Source of the DNA: Liolophura sinensis
Lineage: Eukaryota > Mollusca > Polyplacophora > Chitonida > Chitonidae
NCBI RefSeq assembly: GCF_032854445.1
Contig: NW_027017989.1
Span: forward strand, 62,001 to 126,000
Direction: 5' to 3'
DNA length: 64,000 nt
The notes beneath the pieces were generated by a model. It searched no databases, was not told where the DNA came from, and saw nothing but the letters and a program-made list of their open reading frames with translations. This document shows positions 36,173 to 49,970 of this stretch, one piece after another (position 1 is the first letter of the stretch; each line of letters starts with the position of its first letter). The position numbers and the translations under genes were made by a program.

Positions 36173-38927
36173 CTACCGAAGGGCACATAACTTATAATGA
36201 AAAGTTGAATATAGTAATGACCAGTCGCGATTGTACATAGTTAATGTAGCCGATTTCAATTCGCAAAAAGACCAGGCAAAAATCCAAAAGTGGAAAAACT
36301 GTTCCAATGCTGCTGGAAAGAGGCTAATCCGACGTATTTTGTGACGAGAAATCGAATGGTGCAAACCGCGTTGCTCTCCGACCAATACTTTTGGCTGTAG
36401 CCACAAATGAATAATCAATGATGTCAAGATCACGTGCCCAGCAACGGCTCTTACTCCATGGAAACCAGGGAAATTTGCAATTTTTCAACAGCTGGAGATG
36501 CCTGGCCCAATTGCGCATCCTTTGGCACCTTATTGATGTGGGTCAGTGTTCAATTGTACTTTTTACAGCGGATTGTATCAAGTACCTTTTGTTTTTTTTT
36601 TTTATATACAAATGGTGTGGTTTTTCTACATGTAGATAAAGACATTGAGTTTGTCTTCGACTTAGAAGTAAGACATTTGCTGGGTGAGTTAAATGGGCTT
36701 GGCCCAAAGATTTGACGTCGTCTGGGCTACCGAAGGGCACATAACTTATAATGAAAAGTTGAATATAGTAATGACCAGTCGCGATTGTACATAGTTAATG
36801 TAGCCGATTTCAATTCGCAAAAAGAACAGGCAAAAATCCAAAAGTAGAAAAACTGTTCCAATGCTGCTGGTAAGAGGCTAATCCGACGTATTTTGTGACG
36901 AGAAATCGAATGGTGCAAACCGCGTTGCTCTCCGACCAATACTTTTGGCTGTAGCCACAAATGAATAATCAATGATGTCAAGATCACGTGCCCAGCAACG
37001 GTTCTTACTCCATGGAAACCAAGGAAATTTGCAATTTTTCAACAGCTGGAGATGTCTGGCCCAATTGCGCATCCTTTGGCACCTTATTGATGTGGGTCAG
37101 TGTTCAATTGTACTTTTTACAGCGGATTGTATCAAGTACCTTTTGTTTTTTTTATATACAAATGGTGTGGTTTTTCTACATGTAGATAAAGACATTGAGT
37201 TTGTCTTCGACTTAGAAGTAAGACATATGCTGGGTGAGTTAAATGGGCTTGGCCCAAAGATTTGACGTCGTCTGGGCTACCGAAGGGCACATAACTTATA
37301 ATGAAAAGTTGAATATAGTAATGACCAGTCGCGATTGTACATAGTTAATGTAGCCGATTTCAATTCGCAAAAAGAACAGGCAAAAATCCAAAAGTAGAAA
37401 AACTGTTCCAATGCTGCTGGTAAGAGGCTAATCCGACGTATTTTGTGACGAGAAATCGAATGGTGCAAACCGGGTTGCTCTCCGACCAATACTTTTGGCT
37501 GTAGCCACAAATGAATAATCAATGATGTCAAGATCACGTGCCCAGCAACGGTTCTTACTCCATGGAAACCAAGGAAATTTGCAATTTTTCAACAGCTGGA
37601 GATGCCTGGCCCAATTGCGCATCCTTTGGCACCTTATTGATGTGGGTCAGTGTTCAATTGTACTTTTTACAGCGGATTGTATCAAGTACCTTTTGTTTTT
37701 TTATAGACAAATGGTGTGGTTTTTCTACATGTAGATAAAGACATTGAGTTTGTCTTCGACTTAGAAGTAAGACATTTGCTGGGTGAGTTAAATGGGCTTG
37801 GCCCAAAGATTTGACGTCGTCTGGGCTACCGAAGGGCACATAACTTATAATGAAAAGTTGAATATAGTAATGACCAGTCGCGATTGTACATAGTTAATGT
37901 AGCCGATTTCAATTCGCAAAAAGAACAGGCAAAAATCCAAAAGTAGAAAAACTGTTCCAATGCTGCTGGTAAGAGGCTAATCCGACGTATTTTGTGACGA
38001 GAAATCGAATGGTGCAAACCGCGTTGCTCTCCGACCAATACTTTTGGCTGTAGCCACAAATGAATAATCAATGATGTCAAGATCACGTGCCCAGCAACGG
38101 CTCTTACTCCATGGAAACCAAGGAAATTTGCAATTTTTCAACAGCTGGAGATGCCTGACCCAATTGCGCATCCGTTGGCACCTTATTGATGTGGGTCAGT
38201 GTTCAATTGTACTTTTTACAGCGGATTGTATCAAGTACCATTTGTTTTTTTTGATATACAAATGGTGTGGTTTTTCTACATGTAGATAAAGACATTGAGA
38301 TTGTCTTCGACTTAGAAGTAAGACATTTGCTGGGTGAGTTAAATGGGCTTGGCCCAAAGATTTGACGTCGTCTGGGCTACCGAAGGGCACATAACTTATA
38401 ATGAAAAGTTGAATATAGTAATGACCAGTCGCGATTGTACATAGTTAATGTAGCCGATTTCAATTCGCAAAAAGAACAGGCAAAAATCCAAAAGTAGAAA
38501 AACTGTTCCAATGCTGCTGGTAAGAGGCTAATCCGACGTATTTTGTGACGAGAAATCGAATGGTGCAAACCGCGTTGCTCTCCGACCAATACTTTTGGCT
38601 GTAGCCACAAATGAATAATCAATGATGTCAAGATCACGTGCCCAGCAACAGCTCTTACTCCATGGAAACCAAGGAAATTTGCAATTTTTCAACAGCTGGA
38701 GATGCCTGGCCCAATTGCGCATCCTTTGGCACCTTATTGATGTGGGTCAGTGTTCAATTGTACTTTTTACAGCGGATTGTATCAAGTACCATTTGTTTTT
38801 TTTGATATACAAATGGTGTGGTTTTTCTACATGTAGATAAAGACATTGAGATTGTCTTCGACTTAGAAGTAAGACATTTGCTGGGTGAGTTAAATGGGCT
38901 TGGCCCAAAGATTTGACGTCGTCTGGG
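36173..38927 (+). repeat. 5-mer higher-order repeat, copy 2 (2755 bp)
   Basis: Monomer starts are 36418, 36972, 37522, 38071 and 38622, matching 33665-35868 in order. Differences include the longer T run in 36418 (12 T, against 9 in 33665), GATGTCTGG in 36972, and GCCTGACCC in 38071 where 35317 has GCCTGGCCC. The level of difference is higher than between the 39-45 kb copies, so this duplication is older or was later edited by conversion. Confidence 0.83.
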
Positions 38928-39256
38928 CTACCGAAGGGCACATAACTTATAATGAAAAGTTGAATATAGTAATGACCAGTCGCGATTGTACATAGTTAAT
39001 GTAGCCGATTTCAATTCGCAAAAAGACCAGGCAAAAATCCAAAAGTGGAAAAACTGTTCCAATGCTGCTGGAAAGAGGCTAATCCGACGTATTTTGTGAC
39101 GAGAAATCGAATGGTGCAAACCGCGTTGCTCTCCGACCAATACTTTTGGCTGTAGCCACAAATGAATAATCAATGATGTCAAGATCACGTGCCCAGCAAC
39201 GGCTCTTACTCCATGGAAACCAAGGAAATTTGCAATTTTTCAACAGCTGGAGATGC
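38928..39256 (+). repeat. Monomer segment left of the 2757-bp duplication
   Basis: This segment holds the end of the 38622 monomer and the start of the 39173 monomer, which carries GCATGGCCC for GCCTGGCCC (about 39256). The same C-to-A change is seen once more, at about 48629. Because the second copy of the duplication has C here, the duplication edge lies just to the right. Confidence 0.8.
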
Positions 39257-42013
39257 ATGGCCCAATTGCGCATCCTTTGGCACCTTATTGATGTGGGTCA
39301 GTGTTCAATTGTACTTTTTACAGCGGATTGTATCAAGTACCTTTTGTTTTTTTTATATACAAATGGTGAGGTTTTTCTACATGTAGATAAAGACATTGAG
39401 TTTGTCTTCGACTTAGAAGTAAGCCATTTGCTGGGTGAGTTAAATGGGCTTGGCCCAAAGATTTGACGTCGTCTGGGCTACCGAAGGGCACATAACTTAT
39501 AATGAAAAGTTGAATATAGTAATGACCAGTCGCGATTGTACATAGTTAATGTAGCCGATTTCAATTCGCAAAAAGAACAGGCAAAAATCCAAAAGTAGAA
39601 AAACTGTTCCAATGCTGCTGGTAAGAGGCTAATCCGACGTATTTTGTGACGAGAAATCGAATGGTGCAAACCGCGTTGCTCTCCGACCAATACTTTTGGC
39701 TGTAGCCACAAATCAATAATCAATGATGTCAAGATCACGTGCCCAGCAACGGCTCTTACTCCATGGAAACCAAGGAAATTTGCAATTTTTCAACAGCTGG
39801 AGATACCTGGCCCAATTGCGCATCCTTTGGCACCTTATTGATGTGGGTCAGTGTTCAATTGTACTTTTTACAGCGGATTGTATCAAGTACCTTTTGTTTT
39901 TTTTTGATATACAAATGGTGTGGTTTTTCTACATGTAGATAAAGACATTGAGTTTGTCTTCGACTTAGAAGTAAGACATTTGCTGGGTGAGTTAAATGGG
40001 CTTGGCCCAAAGATTTGACGTCGTCTGGGCTACCGAAGGGCACATAACTTATAATGAAAAGTTGAATATAGTAATGACCAGTCGCGATTGTACATAGTTA
40101 ATGTAGCCGATTTCAATTCGCAAAAAGAACAGGCAAAAATCCAAAAGTAGAAAAACTGTTCCAATGCTGCTGGTAAGAGGCTAATCCGACGTATTTTGTG
40201 ACGAGAAATCGAATGGTGCAAACCGGGTTGCTCTCCGACCAATACTTTTGGCTGTAGCCACAAATGAATAATCAATGATGTCAAGATCACGTGCCCAGCA
40301 ACGGCTCTTACTCCATGGAAACCAAGGAAATTTGCAATTTTTCAACAGCTGGAGATGCCTGATACCAATTGCGCATCCTTTGGCACCTTATTCATGTGGG
40401 TCAGTGTTCAATTGTACTTTTTACAGCGGATTGTATCAAGTACCATTTGTTTTTTTTGATATACAAATGGTGTGGTTTTTCTACATGTAGATAAAGACAT
40501 TGAGTTTGTCTTCGACTTAGAAGTAAGACATTTGCTGGGTGAGTTAAATGGGCTTGGCCCAAAGATTTGACGTCGTCTGGGCTACCGAAGGGCACATAAC
40601 TTATAATGAAAAGTTGAATATAGTAATGACCAGTCGCGATTGTACATAGTTAATGTAGCCGATTTCAATTCGCAAAAAGAACAGGCAAAAATCCAAAAGT
40701 AGAAAAACTGTTCCAATGCTGCTGGTAAGAGGCTAATCCGACGTATTTTGTGACGAGAAATCGAATGGTGCAAACCGCGTTGCTCTCCGACCAATACTTT
40801 TGGCTGTAGCCACAAATGAATAATCAATGATGTCAAGATCACGTGCCCAGCAACGGCTCTTACTCCATGGAAACCAAGGAAATTTGCAATTTTTCAACAG
40901 CTGGAGATGCCTGATACCAATTGCGCATCCTTTGGCACCTTAGTCATGTGGGTCAGTGTTCAATTGTACTTTTTACAGCGGATTGTATCAAGTACCATTT
41001 GTTTTTTTTGATATACAAATGGTGTGGTTTTTCTACATGTAGATAAAGACATTGAGTTTGTCTTCGACTTAGAAGTAAGACATTTGCTGGGTGAGTTAAA
41101 TGGGCTTGGCCCAAAGATTTGACGTCGTCTGGGCTACCGAAGGGCACATAACTTATAATGAAAAGTTGAATATAGTAATGACCAGTCGCGATTGTACATA
41201 GTTAATGTAGCCGATTTCAATTCGCAAAAAGACCAGGCAAAAACACAAAAGTGGAAAAACTGTTCCAATGCTGCTGGTAAGAGGCTAATCCGACGTATTT
41301 TGTGACGAGAAATCGAATGGTGCAAACCGCGTTGCTCTCCGACCAATACTTTTGGCTGTAGCCACAAATGAATAATCAATGATGTCAAGATCACGTGCCC
41401 AGCAACGGCTCTTACTCCATGGAAACCAAGGAAATTTGCAATTTTTCAACAGCTGGAGATGCCTGGCCCAATTGCGCATCCTTTGGCACCTTATTGATGT
41501 GGGTCAGTGTTCAATTGTACTTTTTACAGCGTATTGTATCAAGTACCTTGTGTTTTTTTTTATATACAAATGGTGTGGTTTTTCTACATGTAGATAAAGA
41601 CATTGAGTTTGTCTTCGACTTAGAAGTAAGACATTTGCTGGGTGAGTTAAATGGGCTTGGCCCAAAGATTTGACGTCGTCTGGGCTACCGAAGGGCACAT
41701 AACTTATAATGAAAAGTTGAATATAGTAATGACCAGTCGCGATTGTACATAGTTAATGTAGCCGATTTCAATAAGCAAAAAGAACAGGCAAAAATCCAAA
41801 AGTAGAAAAACTGTTCCAATGCTGCTGGTAAGAGGCTAATCCGACGTATTTTGTGACGAGAAATCGAATGGTGCAAACCGCGTTGCTCTCTGACCAATAC
41901 TTTTGGCTGTAGCCACAAATGAATAATCAATGATGTCAAGATCACGTGCCCAGCAACGGCTCTTACTCCATGGAAACCAAGGAAATTTGCAATTTTTCAA
42001 CAGCTGGAGATGC
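39257..42013 (+). repeat. 5-mer tandem duplication, copy 1 (2757 bp)
   Basis: It starts inside monomer 39173 and includes starts at 39723, 40275, 40827, 41379 and 41930. Marks in order are GGTGAGG and AAGCCATTTG (39173 monomer), AAATCAATAATC then GATACCTGG (39713 and about 39804), ACCGGGTTG (40222), CCTGATACC with TTATTCATG (40275), CCTGATACC with TTAGTCATG (40827), and CTCTCTGACC (about 41886). The exact edge is anywhere in about 39257-39339. Confidence 0.92.
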
Positions 42014-44770
42014 CTGGCCCAATTGCGCATCCTTTGGCACCTTATTGATGTGGGTCAGTGTTCAATTGTACTTTTTACAGCGGATTGTATCAAGTACCTT
42101 TTGTTTTTTTTATATACAAATGGTGAGGTTTTTCTACATGTAGATAAAGACATTGAGTTTGTCTTCGACTTAGAAGTAAGCCATTTGCTGGGTGAGTTAA
42201 ATGGGCTTGGCCCAAAGATTTGACGTCGTCTGGGCTACCGAAGGGCACATAACTTATAATGAAAAGTTGAATATAGTAATGACCAGTCGCGATTGTACAT
42301 AGTTAATGTAGCCGATTTCAATTCGCAAAAAGAACAGGCAAAAATCCAAAAGTAGAAAAACTGTTCCAATGCTGCTGGTAAGAGGCTAATCCGACGTATT
42401 TTGTGACGAGAAATCGAATGGTGCAAACCGCGTTGCTCTCCGACCAATACTTTTGGCTGTAGCCACAAATCAATAATCAATGATGTCAAGATCACGTGCC
42501 CAGCAACGGCTCTTACTCCATGGAAACCAAGGAAATTTGCAATTTTTCAACAGCTGGAGATACCTGGCCCAATTGCGCATCCTTTGGCACCTTATTGATG
42601 TGGGTCAGTGTTCAATTGTACTTTTTACAGCGGATTGTATCAAGTACCTTTTGTTTTTTTTTGATATACAAATGGTGTGGTTTTTCTACATGTAGATAAA
42701 GACATTGAGTTTGTCTTCGACTTAGAAGTAAGACATTTGCTGGGTGAGTTAAATGGGCTTGGCCCAAAGATTTGACGTCGTCTGGGCTACCGAAGGGCAC
42801 ATAACTTATAATGAAAAGTTGAATATAGTAATGACCAGTCGCGATTGTACATAGTTAATGTAGCCGATTTCAATTCGCAAAAAGAACAGGCAAAAATCCA
42901 AAAGTAGAAAAACTGTTCCAATGCTGCTGGTAAGAGGCTAATCCGACGTATTTTGTGACGAGAAATCGAATGGTGCAAACCGGGTTGCTCTCCGACCAAT
43001 ACTTTTGGCTGTAGCCACAAATGAATAATCAATGATGTCAAGATCACGTGCCCAGCAACGGCTCTTACTCCATGGAAACCAAGGAAATTTGCAATTTTTC
43101 AACAGCTGGAGATGCCTGATACCAATTGCGCATCCTTTGGCACCTTATTCATGTGGGTCAGTGTTCAATTGTACTTTTTACAGCGGATTGTATCAAGTAC
43201 CATTTGTTTTTTTTGATATACAAATGGTGTGGTTTTTCTACATGTAGATAAAGACATTGAGTTTGTCTTCGACTTAGAAGTAAGACATTTGCTGGGTGAG
43301 TTAAATGGGCTTGGCCCAAAGATTTGACGTCGTCTGGGCTACCGAAGGGCACATAACTTATAATGAAAAGTTGAATATAGTAATGACCAGTCGCGATTGT
43401 ACATAGTTAATGTAGCCGATTTCAATTCGCAAAAAGAACAGGCAAAAATCCAAAAGTAGAAAAACTGTTCCAATGCTGCTGGTAAGAGGCTAATCCGACG
43501 TATTTTGTGACGAGAAATCGAATGGTGCAAACCGCGTTGCTCTCCGACCAATACTTTTGGCTGTAGCCACAAATGAATAATCAATGATGTCAAGATCACG
43601 TGCCCAGCAACGGCTCTTACTCCATGGAAACCAAGGAAATTTGCAATTTTTCAACAGCTGGAGATGCCTGATACCAATTGCGCATCCTTTGGCACCTTAG
43701 TCATGTGGGTCAGTGTTCAATTGTACTTTTTACAGCGGATTGTATCAAGTACCATTTGTTTTTTTTGATATACAAATGGTGTGGTTTTTCTACATGTAGA
43801 TAAAGACATTGAGTTTGTCTTCGACTTAGAAGTAAGACATTTGCTGGGTGAGTTAAATGGGCTTGGCCCAAAGATTTGACGTCGTCTGGGCTACCGAAGG
43901 GCACATAACTTATAATGAAAAGTTGAATATAGTAATGACCAGTCGCGATTGTACATAGTTAATGTAGCCGATTTCAATTCGCAAAAAGACCAGGCAAAAA
44001 CACAAAAGTGGAAAAACTGTTCCAATGCTGCTGGTAAGAGGCTAATCCGACGTATTTTGTGACGAGAAATCGAATGGTGCAAACCGCGTTGCTCTCCGAC
44101 CAATACTTTTGGCTGTAGCCACAAATGAATAATCAATGATGTCAAGATCACGTGCCCAGCAACGGCTCTTACTCCATGGAAACCAAGGAAATTTGCAATT
44201 TTTCAACAGCTGGAGATGCCTGGCCCAATTGCGCATCCTTTGGCACCTTATTGATGTGGGTCAGTGTTCAATTGTACTTTTTACAGCGGATTGTATCAAG
44301 TACCTTGTGTTTTTTTTTATATACAAATGGTGTGGTTTTTCTACATGTAGATAAAGACATTGAGTTTGTCTTCGACTTAGAAGTAAGACATTTGCTGGGT
44401 GAGTTAAATGGGCTTGGCCCAAAGATTTGACGTCGTCTGGGCTACCGAAGGGCACATAACTTATAATGAAAAGTTGAATATAGTAATGACCAGTCGCGAT
44501 TGTACATAGTTAATGTAGCCGATTTCAATAAGCAAAAAGAACAGGCAAAAATCCAAAAGTAGAAAAACTGTTCCAATGCTGCTGGTAAGAGGCTAATCCG
44601 ACGTATTTTGTGACGAGAAATCGAATGGTGCAAACCGCGTTGCTCTCTGACCAATACTTTTGGCTGTAGCCACAAATGAATAATCAATGATGTCAAGATC
44701 ACGTGCCCAGCAACGGCTCTTACTCCATGGAAACCAAGGAAATTTGCAATTTTTCAACAGCTGGAGATGC
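42014..44770 (+). repeat. 5-mer tandem duplication, copy 2 (2757 bp)
   Basis: Monomer starts are 42480, 43032, 43584, 44136 and 44687. All marks of copy 1 recur at an offset of 2757. The only internal difference I found is one base: AGCGTATTG at 41532 in copy 1 against AGCGGATTG at 44289. The monomer at 41930 is chimeric, with a left part like the post-CTCTCTGACC copies and a right part of the GGTGAGG type, as expected at an unequal-crossover junction. Confidence 0.92.
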
Positions 44771-47198
44771 CTGGCCCAATTGCGCATCCTTTGGCACCTT
44801 ATTGATGTGGGTCAGTGTTCAATTGTACTTTTTACAGCGGATTGTATCAAGTACCATTTGTTTTTTTTTGATATACAAATGGTGTGGTTTTTCTACATGT
44901 AGATAAAGACATTGAGATTGTCTTCGACTTAGAAGTAAGACATTTGCTGGGTGAGTTAAATGGGCTTGGCCCAAAGATTTGACGTCGTCTGGGCTACCGA
45001 AGGGCACATAACTTATAATGAAAAGTTGAATATAGTAATGACCAGTCGCGATTGTACATAGTTAATGTAGCCGATTTCAATTCGCAAAAAGACCAGGCAA
45101 AAATCCAAAAGTGGAAAAACTGTTCCAATGCTGCTGGAAAGAGGCTAATCCGACGTATTTTGTGACGAGAAATCGAATGGTGCAAACCGCGTTGCTCTCC
45201 GACCAATACTTTTGGCTGTAGCCACAAATGAATAATCAATGATGTCAAGATCACGTGCCCAGCAACGGCTCTTACTCCATGGAAACCAAGGAAATTTGCA
45301 ATTTTTCAACAGCTGGAGATGCCTGGCCCAATTGCGCATCCTTTGGCACCTTATTGATGTGGGTCAGTGTTCAATTGTACTTTTTACAGCGGATTGTATC
45401 AAGTACCTTTTGTTTTTTTTTGATATACAAATGGTGTGGTTTTTCTACATGTAGATAAAGACATTGAGTTTGTCTTCGACTTAGAAGTAAGACATTTGCT
45501 GGGTGAGTTAAATGGGCTTGGCCCAAAGATTTGACGTCGTCTGGGCTACCGAAGGGCACATAACTTATAATGAAAAGTTGAATATAGTAATGACCAGTCG
45601 CGATTGTACATAGTTAATGTAGCCGATTTCAATTCGCAAAAAGAACAGGCAAAAATCCAAAAGTAGAAAAACTGTTCCAATGCTGCTGGTAAGAGGCTAA
45701 TCCGACGTATTTTGTGACGAGAAATCGAATGGTGCAAACCGCGTTGCTCTCCGACCAATACTTTTGGCTGTAGCCACAAATGAATAATCAATGATGTCAA
45801 GATCACGTGCCCAGCAACGGCTCTTACTCCATGGAAACCAAGGAAATTTGCAATTTTTCAACAGCTGGAGATGCCTGACCCAATTGCGCATCCTTTGGCA
45901 CCTTATTGATGTGGGTCAGTGTTCAATTGTACTTTTTACAGCGGATTGTATCAAGTACCTTTTGTTTTTTTTGATATACAAATGGTGTGGTTTTTCTACA
46001 TGTAGATAAAGACATTGAGATTGTCTTCGACTTAGAAGTAAGACATTTGCTGGGTGAGTTAAATGGGCTTGGCCCAAAGATTTGACGTCGTCTGGGCTAC
46101 CGAAGGGCACATAACTTATAATGAAAAGTTGAATATAGTAATGACCAGTCGCGATTGTACATAGTTAATGTAGCCGATTTCAATTCGCAAAAAGACCAGG
46201 CAAAAATCCAAAAGTGGAAAAACTGTTCCAATGCTGCTGGAAAGAGGCTAATCCGACGTATTTTGTGACGAGAAATCGAATGGTGCAAACCGCGTTGCTC
46301 TCCGACCAATACTTTTGGCTGTAGCCACAAATGAATAATCAATGATGTCAAGATCACGTGCCCAGCAACGGCTCTTACTCCATGGAAACCAAGGAAATTT
46401 GCAATTTTTCAACAGCTGGAGATGCCTGGCCCAATTGCGCATCCTTTGGCACCTTATTGATGTGGGTCAGTGTTCAATTGTACTTTTTACAGCGGATTGT
46501 ATCAAGTACCTTTTGTTTTTTTTATATACAAATGGTGAGGTTTTTCTACATGTAGATAAAGACATTGAGTTTGTCTTCGACTTAGAAGTAAGCCATTTGC
46601 TGGGTGAGTTAAATGGGCTTGGCCCAAAGATTTGACGTCGTCTGGGCTACCGAAGGGCACATAACTTATAATGAAAAGTTGAATATAGTAATGACCAGTC
46701 GCGATTGTACATAGTTAATGTAGCCGATTTCAATTCGCAAAAAGAACAGGCAAAAATCCAAAAGTAGAAAAACTGTTCCAATGCTGCTGGTAAGAGGCTA
46801 ATCCGACGTATTTTGTGACGAGAAATCGAATGGTGCAAACCGCGTTGCTCTCCGACCAATACTTTTGGCTGTAGCCACAAATGAATAATCAATGATGTCA
46901 AGATCACGTGCCCAGCAACGGCTCTTACTCCATGGAAACCAAGGAAATTTGCAATTTTTCAACAGCTGGAGATACCTGGCCCAATTGCGCATCCTTTGGC
47001 ACCTTATTGATGTGGGTCAGTGTTCAATTGTACTTTTTACAGCGGATTGTATCAAGTACCTTTTGTTTTTTTTTGATATACAAATGGTGTGGTTTTTCTA
47101 CATGTAGATAAAGACATTGAGTTTGTCTTCGACTTAGAAGTAAGACATTTGCTGGGTGAGTTAAATGGGCTTGGCCCAAAGATTTGACGTCGTCTGGG
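44771..47198 (+). repeat. Mixed monomers
   Basis: Monomer starts are 45239, 45791, 46342 and 46892, plus most of 44687. The 46342 copy is again the GGTGAGG/AAGCCATTTG subtype and 46892 the GATACCTGG subtype, in the same order as 41930/42480 and 39173/39723. No other content is seen. Confidence 0.85.
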
Positions 47199-49970
47199 CT
47201 ACCGAAGGGCACATAACTTATAATGAAAAGTTGAATATAGTAATGACCAGTCGCGATTGTACATAGTTAATGTAGCCGATTTCAATTCGCAAAAAGAACA
47301 GGCAAAAATCCAAAAGTAGAAAAACTGTTCCAATGCTGCTGGTAAGAGGCTAATCCGACGTATTTTGTGACGAGAAATCGAATGGTGCAAACCGCGTTGC
47401 TCTCCGACCAATACTTTTGGCTGTAGCCACAAATGAATAATCAATGATGTCAAGATCACGTGCCCAGCAACGGCTCTTACTCCATGGAAACCAAGGAAAT
47501 TTGCAATTTTTCAACAGCTGGAGATGCCTGACCCAATTGCGCATCCGTTGGCACCTTATTGATGTGGGTCAGTGTTCAATTGTACTTTTTACAGCGGATT
47601 GTATCAAGTACCATTTGTTTTTTTTGATATACAAATGGTGTGGTTTTTCTACATGTAGATAAAGACATTGAGATTGTCTTCGACTTAGAAGTAAGACATT
47701 TGCTGGGTGAGTTAAATGGGCTTGGCCCAAAGATTTGACGTCGTCTGGGCTACCGAAGGGCACATAACTTATAATGAAAAGTTGAATATAGTAATGACCA
47801 GTCGCGATTGTACATAGTTAATGTAGCCGATTTCAATTCGCAAAAAGAACAGGCAAAAATCCAAAAGTAGAAAAACTGTTCCAATGCTGCTGGCAAGAGG
47901 CTAATCCGACGTATTTTGTGACGAGAAATCGAATGGTGCAAACCGCGTTGCTCTCCGACCAATACTTTTGGCTGTAGCCACAAATGAATAATCAATGATG
48001 TCAAGATCACGTGCCCAGCAACAGCTCTTACTCCATGGAAACCAAGGAAATTTGCAATTTTTCAACAGCTGGAGATGCCTGGCCCAATTGCGCATCCTTT
48101 GGCACCTTATTGATGTGGGTCAGTGTTCAATTGTACTTTTTACAGCGGATTGTATCAAGTACCATTTGTTTTTTTTGATATACAAATGGTGTGGTTTTTC
48201 TACATGTAGATAAAGACATTGAGATTGTCTTCGACTTAGAAGTAAGACATTTGCTGGGTGAGTTAAATGGGCTTGGCCCAAAGATTTGACGTCGTCTGGG
48301 CTACCGAAGGGCACATAACTTATAATGAAAAGTTGAATATAGTAATGACCAGTCGCGATTGTACATAGTTAATGTAGCCGATTTCAATTCGCAAAAAGAC
48401 CAGGCAAAAATCCAAAAGTGGAAAAACTGTTCCAATGCTGCTGGAAAGAGGCTAATCCGACGTATTTTGTGACGAGAAATCGAATGGTGCAAACCGCGTT
48501 GCTCTCCGACCAATACTTTTGGCTGTAGCCACAAATGAATAATCAATGATGTCAAGATCACGTGCCCAGCAACGGCTCTTACTCCATGGAAACCAAGGAA
48601 ATTTGCAATTTTTCAACAGCTGGAGATGCATGGCCCAATTGCGCATCCTTTGGCACCTTATTGATGTGGGTCAGTGTTCAATTGTACTTTTTACAGCGGA
48701 TTGTATCAAGTACCTTTTGTTTTTTTTGATATACAAATGGTGAGGTTTTTCTACATGTAGATAAAGACATTGAGTTTGTCTTCGACTTAGAAGTAAGCCA
48801 TTTGCTGGGTGAGTTAAATGGGCTTGGCCCAAAGATTTGACGTCGTCTGGGCTACCGAAGGGCACATAACTTATAATGAAAAGTTGAATATAGTAATGAC
48901 CAGTCGCGATTGTACATAGTTAATGTAGCCGATTTCAATTCGCAAAAAGAACAGGCAAAAATCCAAAAGTAGAAAAACTGTTCCAATGCTGCTGGTAAGA
49001 GGCTAATCCGACGTATTTTGTGACGAGAAATCGAATGGTGCAAACCGCGTTGCTCTCCGACCAATACTTTTGGCTGTAGCCACAAATGAATAATCAATGA
49101 TGTCAAGATCACGTGCCCAGCAACGGCTCTTACTCCATGGAAACCAAGGAAATTTGCAATTTTTCAACAGCTGGAGATACCTGGCCCAATTGCGCATCCT
49201 TTGGCACCTTATTGATGTGGGTCAGTGTTCAATTGTACTTTTTACAGCGGATTGTATCAAGTACCTTTTGTTTTTTTTTGATATACAAATGGTGTGGTTT
49301 TTCTACATGTAGATAAAGACATTGAGTTTGTCTTCGACTTAGAAGTAAGACATTTGCTGGGTGAGTTAAATGGGCTTGGCCCAAAGATTTGACGTCGTCT
49401 GGGCTACCGAAGGGCACATAACTTATAATGAAAAGTTGAATATAGTAATGACCAGTCGCGATTGTACATAGTTAATGTACCCGATTTCAATTCGCAAAAA
49501 GAACAGGCAAAAATCCAAAAGTAGGAAAACTGTTCCAATGCTGCTGGTAAGAGGCTAATCCGACGTATTTTGTGACGAGAAATCGAATGGTGCAAACCGG
49601 GTTGCTCTCCGACCAATACTTTTGGCTGTAGCCACAAATGAATAATCAATGATGTCAAGATCACGTGCCCAGCAACGGCTCTTACTCCATGGAAACCAAG
49701 GAAATTTGCAATTTTTTCAACAGCTGGAGATGCCTGATACCAATTGCGCATCCTTTGGCACCTTATTCATGTGGGTCAGTGTTCAATTGTACTTTTTACA
49801 GCGGATTGTATCAAGTACCATTTGTTTTTTTTGATATACAAATGGTGTGGTTTTTCTACATGTAGATAAAGACATTGAGTTTGTCTTCGACTTAGAAGTA
49901 AGACATTTGCTGGGTGAGTTAAATGGGCTTGGCCCAAAGATTTGACGTCGTCTGGGCTACCGAAGGGCAC
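47199..49970 (+). repeat. Displaced copy of the 37.8-40.6 kb segment (offset 9373-9375 bp)
   Basis: Monomers 47444, 47995, 48546, 49097 and 49649 match 38071, 38622, 39173, 39723 and 40275 with offsets of 9373-9374 bp (17 monomers). Shared rare marks include CATCCGTTGG, AACAGCTC, GCATGGCCC with GGTGAGG, GATACCTGG, ACCGGGTTG, and CCTGATACC with TTATTCATG. Differences such as GGCAAGAGG (47894), GTACCCG (49479) and an extra T (about 49711) show it is older than the 2757-bp duplication. Confidence 0.83.
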
